From NCBI GenBank assembly GCA_964565715.1, contig CAZMGG010000064.1, positions 1 through 31,072 on the forward strand: DNA of 31,072 nucleotides, given 5' to 3'. The DNA comes from CAZMGG01 sp964565715 (GTDB lineage: Bacteria > Planctomycetota > UBA1135 > UBA2386). Positions 22,502 to 28,778 of the stretch are shown one piece after another. Within the stretch, counting starts at the first letter, position 1, and each line of letters starts with the position of its first letter. The notes under the pieces are model-generated. The model did not search any database and was not told where the DNA came from. It was given only the letters and a program-made list of their open reading frames with translations. The position numbers and the translations under genes are program-made.

Positions 22502-25093
22502 ATGCAACTGCCGTTGCCCCTGCTCGCCTGCGTCACGCTGTCCGCAATGGCCACCGCTCAGGGCCTGTGGCCGCAGCCGATCCTCGACGCGCCGATCGCG
22601 GTGATGTCGAACAACTCCACGTCGATGATCGAGATCCTCGACATCAATGGCGACGGCAACCTCGAGACCCTGAACGTCCGCATCGATCTGGGCCAGCCGT
22701 CTTCCTACCTCACCCTGCAGGGCCGGCCGCTGCAGGGGACCGGTCTCCACCTGTCCTTCTTCGGCCAGATCCCGACGGTCGGCTCGATGGAGCCCTTCTC
22801 GGCGGTGGGCCAGGTCGGCACGCCGGATGCGTTCGGCGACTGCGCCCTCGGCGTCGGTCAGACGGTGCTGGTGTTCCGCGGCGGCGCCACCGGCGCCACG
22901 CAGTCGGCCAACCTGACAGTGAACGGCGCCGTGCAGGGCGTCCGCATCGGCGACTTCGACGGCGATGGCTTCGGCGACGTGGCCACGCTCACCGCCCAGG
23001 GTCTGGCGGTGCATCGCGGCTCTGCCTCGAACACGCTGACGACGGTGAACCTGGCGATGCCGGCGCCGGGCGACCGGCAGCTCATCACCGCCGAGGTGAA
23101 TGGCGACGGCATCACCGATCTCGCCGTGGTCGACGATCACGTGACGCCGGTGCGTTTCGTCGCCGGCGCGCCCCAGGCGCAGACGCCGATCGCCGTGTTC
23201 ATGAATGGGCCGATGCCGGTGGCCGGCGACATCGACGGCGATGGCGACCAGGACATCGTCGTGTTCGGCGACACGACCTACGTGGTGCTGCGCCGCACCG
23301 GACCCGCGACCTTCGTCGTCGAGGCCCCGGTCACCGGCGGCCCGGCCACCCACCTCTACGACGTCGATGGCGACGGCGACCTGGACGGCGCCTGCTGCAG
23401 CAGCGGCGGCGGCGGCCCGCCGATCATCATGTACGCGCCGTCGACGGCGCGGATCAGCATCAACGACAACGGCGTGTTCCGGCCGGCCTACGAGCTGCAC
23501 TTCATCGGCGCGTGGCACCTGGCGGGCATCGCCGACGTCGATCGCAACGGCACCATGGACGTGATCGCCGGCCGGGCGATCTACTTCAGCCGGCAGTCGC
23601 TGGGAATCGCTCCCCACCAGGCCGGTCCGGTGGCGCCGATCTCGCGCAACACCGCCCACGATCTCGACGGCGACGGCGATCCCGACCTGTTCCAGGCGCC
23701 CGGCCTGGTGCGCTGGAACCGCGGCGACGGCGCCACCGATGCCCGCGGGTTGAACCTGCTGACGCCGCCGGCGCCCGGCGTCACCTATGCCGGCCCGATG
23801 ATCCCGGGCGACTTCGACGGCGATGGCGACACCGACCTGCTGGTCGAGGAGCGCCGCAACGGCACGCCGACGCAGATGCGCCTGCTGCTGCAACGCGGCG
23901 CCGCGTTCGCCGATGGCGGCATCGCCATGCCGGCGCCGTTCTCGCCGTGGATCGGCGAGGACACCTCGCGGGTGGTGGTCGCCGACCTCGACAACGACGG
24001 GCGCCTCGACCTGATCGCCAACTCCGGCGGGCCTTCCTATTGGAGCCACTGGTGGTTCCAGACCGGCCCCGGCACCTTCGAGCTCGGCCTGATCGACCTC
24101 TCGTTCAACGTGGTGATGGCCCGCGACCTGGACGGCGACGGCCGGACCGACCTGCTGGTCAGCGACAGCCGCCTGCTCCTGCGCCGCGGCCTGCCGCTGG
24201 GCGGCTTCGGCGCGTCGGAGTGGCTGTCGACCATCGGTCATGTTGTCTGCACGACCCCGAACACGTTCGATCCGTTCCGCGACACGGTAGGCTGCGCCGA
24301 CTTCGACGGCGACGGCCGGCTGGACCTGATCCTGGCCGAACGGAGCGCGACCAGCTCGGCCTGGCCGGCCATCCTGCACGGCCGCACCGGGCCCGGCTCG
24401 ATGTTCGCCACCGGGCCCTCACTCAGCATGGGCCTCAATCCGAACGGCCCCGTGCGCATCCACGCCGGCGACGTGACCGGCGACGGCATCCCCGACGGCA
24501 TCTTCAGCAACCCGCACAACGCCGGCGTCAACGGCGTCGGCGTCATCCCCGGCCTCGGCCAATGGCCCGGTCTCAGCACCAACGACCTGCTGCAGCAGCT
24601 GGCGCCGATCCACGGTCTGGTCGACCTGGACGGCGACGGCGACCTCGACGGCCTCGGGCCGAAGATCGTGCTGAGCCGTGGCCGCGACGGCGCCACCGCC
24701 GGCCTCCGCCGGCAATGGGGAACGGGCAGCTCCGGCACCGGCGGCGTGGTGCCGAACCTCGGCGCCCGGGGCCCGATCCGGGTCGGCTCTCCGCTGCCGC
24801 TGCTGACCGCGGGCGCCGCGGGCCAGGCCTTCGGCTTCGTCGCGCTGGGCGTGCAGACGCGCGCGCTGCCGATGCTGTCGGGCATCTCCTACATCGACCC
24901 GCTGCACTTCGTGTTCGTCGCCAGCGACGGTGCTGCCGGCATCGCCGGCGACGGCCGGACCACGCTGACCCTGCCGCCCCTGCCCGCCTCGATCGGCGGG
25001 CTCACCTTCCACCTGCAGGCGATGTTCGTCGACCCGGCGCAGCCGACCGGCGTGACCTTGACCAACGCGCTGACGCTGACCATCGGCCGGTAG
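22502..25093 (+). CDS. Large secreted FG-GAP/VCBS repeat protein (about 13 calcium loops)
   Basis: An 863-residue exported protein. The signal peptide is MQLPLPLLACVTLSAMATAQ, and GGAGGA lies 5 bases before ATG 22502. About 13 Asp-rich loops of the D-x-D-x-D-G-x-x-D type run through the protein, for example DINGDGNLE, DFDGDGFGD, DIDGDGDQD, DLDNDGRLD and DVTGDGIPD, consistent with two beta-propellers. The C-terminal 110 residues lack loops and end in the LTNALTLTIGR pattern shared with the protein at 15766. The frame extends upstream to 22184 through the repeats, but the signal peptide and ribosome site fix the start. Function is probably cell-surface or extracellular binding; the ligand is unknown. 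Confidence 0.88.
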   Translation: MQLPLPLLACVTLSAMATAQGLWPQPILDAPIAVMSNNSTSMIEILDINGDGNLETLNVRIDLGQPSSYLTLQGRPLQGTGLHLSFFGQIPTVGSMEPFSAVGQVGTPDAFGDCALGVGQTVLVFRGGATGATQSANLTVNGAVQGVRIGDFDGDGFGDVATLTAQGLAVHRGSASNTLTTVNLAMPAPGDRQLITAEVNGDGITDLAVVDDHVTPVRFVAGAPQAQTPIAVFMNGPMPVAGDIDGDGDQDIVVFGDTTYVVLRRTGPATFVVEAPVTGGPATHLYDVDGDGDLDGACCSSGGGGPPIIMYAPSTARISINDNGVFRPAYELHFIGAWHLAGIADVDRNGTMDVIAGRAIYFSRQSLGIAPHQAGPVAPISRNTAHDLDGDGDPDLFQAPGLVRWNRGDGATDARGLNLLTPPAPGVTYAGPMIPGDFDGDGDTDLLVEERRNGTPTQMRLLLQRGAAFADGGIAMPAPFSPWIGEDTSRVVVADLDNDGRLDLIANSGGPSYWSHWWFQTGPGTFELGLIDLSFNVVMARDLDGDGRTDLLVSDSRLLLRRGLPLGGFGASEWLSTIGHVVCTTPNTFDPFRDTVGCADFDGDGRLDLILAERSATSSAWPAILHGRTGPGSMFATGPSLSMGLNPNGPVRIHAGDVTGDGIPDGIFSNPHNAGVNGVGVIPGLGQWPGLSTNDLLQQLAPIHGLVDLDGDGDLDGLGPKIVLSRGRDGATAGLRRQWGTGSSGTGGVVPNLGARGPIRVGSPLPLLTAGAAGQAFGFVALGVQTRALPMLSGISYIDPLHFVFVASDGAAGIAGDGRTTLTLPPLPASIGGLTFHLQAMFVDPAQPTGVTLTNALTLTIGR

Positions 25094-25142
25094 GGCTGCG
25101 GCGAACGCTTGTTTGCGGCCGCGCGCCAGCGACGATGCGACG

Positions 25143-25952
25143 ATGAACCCGGACTTCACCGCCTGGCTGGACGGGCTGCGCGCCCAGGTCCAGGCCGTCC
25201 GCGCCAGCAAGGACGCCGCCGCGAAGAAGGGCTCGGACCAGAAGCCCGACCGGCGGCTCGACGGCGTGCTGCCGATGCAGTTCGAGCACGACGGCCGCCT
25301 CCGGTGGGCGGACGCCGCCCACCGCACCGCCATGTGGTCGGCCCTCTGGCAGCTCGGCTTCTACGCCTGCTGGCTGCTGGCCATCGTCGCCGTGCTGGCC
25401 CGCCGCTTTGTCCCCGACTGGTTCTGGGTGGTCCTGGTGGGCCTGTTCGCCGTGACCTGGGTGATGGGCAGGGTCTACCGCCGGCGCGAGCGCCCCGCCG
25501 AGCAGTGGCGGCAGGAGGCCGAGGTGGTGCCCGGCGCGCTGGTCTACGCCAACCCCGCGCTCTGGGAGCCGGGACCGGAGCCCGCGTCCAACGCCGGCTT
25601 CGTCTTCACCTTCGACCCCGACCTGGCCGCCGATCCCGACCGCCTGGTCGACCTGGGGAAGCGCGTCTTCGCGCTGGAGGAACAGGACGAGGAACCGGCC
25701 CCCGACCTGCGCGAACTGCGGCGCCGCGGCCGCGAATGGGGCGAGGATCGCACCGAAGACAACCCACACACCTTCGATCGCGTGCGCGTGCCGCGCTCGC
25801 TGTGCGGCAACGACCAGACCTTCATGACGATGGTGTCGCTGTCCCGCGCGGACCTGCCCGGCGGCGTGGTCGACCGACGGCTCTATCCCCTGCTCGCACG
25901 GCGGGATCGCAACGAGTCCGCCGACCTGCTGCCGGCCTCGTTCTGGGCCTGA
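25143..25952 (+). CDS. Two-transmembrane protein of unknown function
   Basis: A 269-residue protein I do not recognise. The N-terminal 60 residues are charged and cytosolic-looking (VQAVRASKDAAAKKG). Two membrane helices lie at about 64-86 and 92-110, closed by a VYRRRERP basic patch, and a soluble C-terminal domain of about 155 residues follows (ALVYANPALWEPGPEP, ending LLPASFWA). ATG 25143 is preceded by weak TTGTTT / GACGAT promoter-like elements with almost no leader. The last 55 codons are repeated base for base at 27625-27793 as a fragment. A strong hairpin follows the stop. Confidence 0.7.
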   Translation: MNPDFTAWLDGLRAQVQAVRASKDAAAKKGSDQKPDRRLDGVLPMQFEHDGRLRWADAAHRTAMWSALWQLGFYACWLLAIVAVLARRFVPDWFWVVLVGLFAVTWVMGRVYRRRERPAEQWRQEAEVVPGALVYANPALWEPGPEPASNAGFVFTFDPDLAADPDRLVDLGKRVFALEEQDEEPAPDLRELRRRGREWGEDRTEDNPHTFDRVRVPRSLCGNDQTFMTMVSLSRADLPGGVVDRRLYPLLARRDRNESADLLPASFWA

Positions 25953-26121
25953 ACGCCGGATCCCGGCCTGCCCATGCCTGCTGTGCGATCGGCGGTGACG
26001 CTGCCGATCGCGCGCGCCCGCTGACGCGCTGACAACCGGTCCGGCGCCATGTCCGCGCCCGCATCGGGCACCGCAACCAGGCGGAGCCCCGAGCCATGAT
26101 CCGCTGGTTGATCGCCACTTC
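25784..26121 (+). repeat. Tandem-duplicated unit, copy 1 (3' end of two-TM gene to lipoprotein start)
   Basis: Matches 27625-27966 at an offset of 1841 to 1845 bases. The coding part (to about 25976) is identical. The spacer beyond it has diverged, and the copies align again at the lipoprotein ATG (26096 against 27941). Homology is lost after GATCGCCACTTC. Confidence 0.9.
25985..26011 (+). terminator. Hairpin after the two-TM gene (copy 1)
   Basis: GCGATCGGC and GCCGATCGC form a perfect 9-bp stem around a 9-base loop, 32 bases after the stop codon. No T-tract follows, so if it terminates transcription it is not a classical intrinsic terminator. Confidence 0.45.
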
Positions 26122-26215
26122 ACCACTTCACTCGCTGCTCCGCTTGGAGGCTGTGTCTCAGCCGAAACCGAGCGTGCTATCGGCCGACGGATCGATTACC
26201 TCGCCGCAACTGTGA
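26096..26215 (+). pseudogene. Broken start of a lipoprotein gene
   Basis: ATG 26096 begins MIRWLIATS, matching MIRLLIATS of the intact lipoprotein at 27941, with a similar upstream ribosome region. After eight codons the sequence leaves the homologue at a tandem CCACTTCA-CCACTTCA (26115-26130). The lipobox cysteine is lost and the frame stops at 26213-26215, inside the 3' end of the opposite-strand gene. Confidence 0.65.
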
Positions 26216-27082
26216 GGCATCGACACATTCGATGCGGCGCATGGTGTCGATGACTCGGTCATTGCAAACGGCCAGGCCTCGCGACTCGAACCAACCATAG
26301 ACAGCCACCAGGTTCTCGAAAGCCACGAACCGAAGCAGGCTGAAGCATCTGTCGGACTGCGGCAGATCCGGGAAGTCGGCATGCGAGTAGGCCTGCCCCT
26401 TGTGGATGATGACGTTCGTTCCGCCTCGCGCAAAGGCAGATGGCGAGCGTCGCAGCTGAAGCATGCGTTCCTGCTCCTTCGTCGCGTCGCCGCCCGCGTA
26501 GGCTCGGGCCGTGGCCCGGATCTCCGCCTCGTTCATGATATGACCGGCGATCGATTGGATGCGGCCCGATTCGATGCAGTCGATCATCTCGCGCAGCACG
26601 ACCGCCTGGAAAGCCGATGCCATCGGCTCGAATCTCGCATTGCAGATGGCCAGCAACTCGTCCAGTTCCTTCCACTCATCTGGACACAGCGCGCGATCGG
26701 CCGGATTCAGCAGCTCATGCCTAGCGAGGACCGAGGGTCGGATTCGGCCATACAAGAACAACTCGACCAGGTCCGCATTGGTGCGTCGTTGATTGGCATG
26801 CCACTCGCAGCGAGTCGCGTCGGGACGCGCGGTGCCGACGGTTGCACTGGAGTCCGGAACCTTCAGGGGAGTGGTGAGAGCTCCATCTGCAATCTCATGG
26901 TACTTCCGCATGCCCTGCAACAGCTCCACGCTGGGCGACAACTCGCCAGTGACAACAGGCTGGGGAGGGCGCGCGGGGATGTCGGTCGCTGTGCCATCTC
27001 CTGGCAGGACCGATACGAGTAACCAGACAAACAGCCCTCCCAACATGGCACTCACACAGAAGGCCACCCAACGCCGGTGCAT
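26177..27082 (-). CDS. Membrane-anchored protein of unknown function
   Basis: A 301-residue protein I do not recognise. A short basic start (MHRRW) is followed by one membrane helix (about 6-27), a Pro-rich linker (IPARPPQPVV) and a soluble, mostly helical domain outside the cytoplasm. Visible stretches include ELFLYGRIRPSVLARHELL, EWKELDELLAICNARFEP and HADFPDLPQSDRCFSLLRF, with several scattered cysteines. GGAG lies about 10 bases before ATG 27082. It starts 32 bases after the Cys-rich small gene on the same strand, so the pair may form an operon. Codon use is less GC-biased than in neighbouring genes, consistent with acquisition. Confidence 0.7.
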   Translation of the reverse strand: MHRRWVAFCVSAMLGGLFVWLLVSVLPGDGTATDIPARPPQPVVTGELSPSVELLQGMRKYHEIADGALTTPLKVPDSSATVGTARPDATRCEWHANQRRTNADLVELFLYGRIRPSVLARHELLNPADRALCPDEWKELDELLAICNARFEPMASAFQAVVLREMIDCIESGRIQSIAGHIMNEAEIRATARAYAGGDATKEQERMLQLRRSPSAFARGGTNVIIHKGQAYSHADFPDLPQSDRCFSLLRFVAFENLVAVYGWFESRGLAVCNDRVIDTMRRIECVDASQLRRGNRSVGR

Positions 27083-27114
27083 GGTTGTAGATCTCCAAAT
27101 AGGAGAAGTCGCGC

Positions 27115-27395
27115 CTACTCCAAGCAGTTGGTGCAGCGGTGAGAAAGCGTGAAGGAACAGATCTGCTGTCCTCCCGCGGCCTTACATACAACGATTGGGC
27201 TGGAATGGCTCATGCCGCAGTGAGCATCCGCCGGCCCAACATGGAACCAGACCGTCATGTTCGGAGTCGAGCACGGGGTCGCACCGCCATCGCCTAGATG
27301 TGTTCCGGCAGCGGCAACCAAGTCGAATCGAACGCTGGCATCACATCCCCCCTCTGCTGGCCAACAATACTCTTCACTTCCGTAATCACGGCCAT
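27115..27395 (-). CDS. Cys-rich small protein, apparent frameshift at a G6 run
   Basis: A perfect AGGAGG (minus strand, 27407-27402) sits 6 bases before ATG 27395, but that frame (MAVITEVKSIVGQQRGDVM...) stops after 33 codons at 27294. The -1 frame stays open to TAG 27115 and encodes a Cys-rich segment with PCSTPN, AHCGM, VVCK, QICS and HRCTNCLE. A single extra G in the run of six (27347-27352) would join the two into a 93-residue protein with seven cysteines. The only upstream start in the second frame is GTG 27402, which lies on the Shine-Dalgarno itself. So this is a frameshifted gene, a programmed -1 shift, or a homopolymer error. It is upstream of, and probably co-transcribed with, the membrane-anchored gene. 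No family recognised. Confidence 0.45.
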
Positions 27396-27540
27396 GAAAC
27401 ACCTCCTGGGTTTCTTGATGGACGGCGGAACGCTACCCACTCGCAGGATCGCCTGCAAGTGGCAAGCGCCAGAGACGGTCGAACCCAGCGCGGTGCCAAC
27501 TTCGCCCTGAACACCTGCCGATTCCTTTCCCTGGTAGCCC

Positions 27541-27626
27541 TCGGGCACTTCTGCCCCGCCGATGACCCTCTGCACCCTGGTCGACGTTCGTCCGTTCCTT
27601 CGCCGCCGAGCCCGTCCTCGACGGGC
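27541..27626 (+). pseudogene. Copied 5' end of the ABC-F gene
   Basis: Matches 28758-28842, including the start ATGACCCTCTGCACC (27562 here, 28779 in the intact gene). Small indels have accumulated (CATCTTCTGCCC against CACTTCTGCCCC, and an extra T in GACGTTCGTCC that breaks the frame). It is joined at GGGC directly to the 3' part of the two-TM gene. Confidence 0.85.
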
Positions 27627-27793
27627 GCGTGCCGCGCTCGCTGTGCGGCAACGACCAGACCTTCATGACGATGGTGTCGCTGTCCCGCGCGGACCTGCCC
27701 GGCGGCGTGGTCGACCGACGGCTCTATCCCCTGCTCGCACGGCGGGATCGCAACGAGTCCGCCGACCTGCTGCCGGCCTCGTTCTGGGCCTGA
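27625..27793 (+). pseudogene. Copied 3' end of the two-TM protein gene
   Basis: The final 55 codons of the gene at 25143 with its stop, without promoter or start. Identical in sequence to 25784-25952. It shares a 2-base overlap (GC) with the ABC-F fragment at the junction, compatible with microhomology-mediated joining. Confidence 0.85.
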
Positions 27794-27825
27794 ACGCCGG
27801 ATCCCGGCCTGCCCATGACTGGTGC

Positions 27826-27852
27826 GTGATCGGCGGTGATGCTGCCGATCGC
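27826..27852 (+). terminator. Hairpin, duplicated copy
   Basis: GTGATCGGC and GCCGATCGC pair over 9 positions with one G-T wobble where copy 1 has a G-C pair. The stem survives although the surrounding spacer has diverged. Confidence 0.4.
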
Positions 27853-27940
27853 GCACCCGCCGACCACCGTTCCGATGCGGGCACGGATGTTGCCCAGGGG
27901 CCCCGCAGCCACGACCCGCAACATCTAGGAGCCCAGAGCC

Positions 27941-28720
27941 ATGATCCGTCTCTTGATCGCCACTTCCCTCATCACCCTGACCGCCTGCGAGAGCACCCGC
28001 TATCGCTACAGCGCCGATCGCGTCGATCCGGCGCTGCTGCAGTACGCGCCCGACGGCGAGCGTGACAAGATCGCCGAGGCGCGCCGCGCCCGCGACGAGG
28101 CCGCCGACGCCGTCGCCGCGGCGAAGCTGCGGGTCGAGCAGGCCGAGCGCGGCCTCGAGGTCGCCCGCCAGGGCAAGGCCGTCGCCGTCGCCGAGGAGAA
28201 CAAGGCCGAGGCCGAGCATCGCGCCCGGCTCGCCGAGGCCGGCTACCGCGAGAACGGCAACGGTGAGAACGGCGAGCCGGAAGCCATCCGTCGCGCCGAG
28301 GACGAGGTCGACCTCGCCGAGGACCGCATCCGCTGGCACCAGGAACGGATCGCCGCCGCCAAGGCCGAGGTGGACGTCGCCAAGGCACGCCTCGACCTGC
28401 GCGAGGCCGAGGTGGCCCTGGCCGAGGCGCGCGCGCTGCGGATGACCGACCGCCCGGAGGCCGAGCGGCTCGACATGCTCGCCCTCGAGCGCGCCATCCG
28501 CGAACGGCAGACCGAGGTCGAGGTTGCCGAGGTGCGCCTGGACGCCTGCCAGCGCGAGGTCGACATCGCCGAACGGCGCGCCAGCGGCGAACGCATGACC
28601 GACGCCGAGCGGGCCGAGGCCAACGCCAAGGCCGATGCCGAGCGCCTCGAGCGCGAAAGGGAGCGCGAGAAGGCGCGCGAAGAGGAGCGCGAACGCGAGC
28701 GCCTGCTGCGCCGCCGCTGA
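27941..28720 (+). CDS. Coiled-coil lipoprotein
   Basis: A 259-residue predicted lipoprotein. The signal sequence MIRLLIATSLITLTAC carries a lipobox Leu13-Thr-Ala-Cys16. From about residue 40 to the end the protein is a nearly continuous charged Ala/Glu/Arg coiled coil (EARRARDEAADAVAAAKLR, AKARLDLREAEVALAEAR), with a short break NGNGENGEPE at about 105-115 and an Arg/Glu-only tail (RERERLLRRR). TAGGAG lies about 9 bases before ATG 27941. It is probably an envelope spacer or a partner of an efflux or secretion complex; no specific family is recognised. A truncated copy of its start lies at 26096. Confidence 0.82.
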   Translation: MIRLLIATSLITLTACESTRYRYSADRVDPALLQYAPDGERDKIAEARRARDEAADAVAAAKLRVEQAERGLEVARQGKAVAVAEENKAEAEHRARLAEAGYRENGNGENGEPEAIRRAEDEVDLAEDRIRWHQERIAAAKAEVDVAKARLDLREAEVALAEARALRMTDRPEAERLDMLALERAIRERQTEVEVAEVRLDACQREVDIAERRASGERMTDAERAEANAKADAERLEREREREKAREEERERERLLRRR

Positions 28721-28778
28721 GCCTCGGCACGGACGGGGCTTCGATCCGGAGCCGGCTTCGGGCATCTTCTGCCCGCCG

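Larger units (their letters stand above)
26122..27540. other. Less GC-rich cassette replacing the lipoprotein in the first duplicated unit
   Basis: About 1.4 kb lying exactly between the point where homology to the lipoprotein gene ends and the point where a copied piece of the ABC-F 5' end begins. Its genes are on the opposite strand and its base composition is visibly more mixed than its surroundings. No transposase, integrase or terminal inverted repeat is visible. Confidence 0.6.
27625..27966 (+). repeat. Tandem-duplicated unit, copy 2
   Basis: Counterpart of 25784-26121; it runs into the intact lipoprotein gene. Confidence 0.9.

Noticed and set aside
26148..26163. GGCTG-tgtct-CAGCC hairpin at the cassette edge as a mobile-element end or terminator
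   Set aside because: The stem is only five pairs, there is no matching inverted copy at the other edge and no T-run.
27562..28065. Plus-strand 167-codon frame starting with the copied ABC-F start
   Set aside because: It reads out of frame through two gene fragments after a one-base insertion, giving an Arg/Pro-rich artefact.
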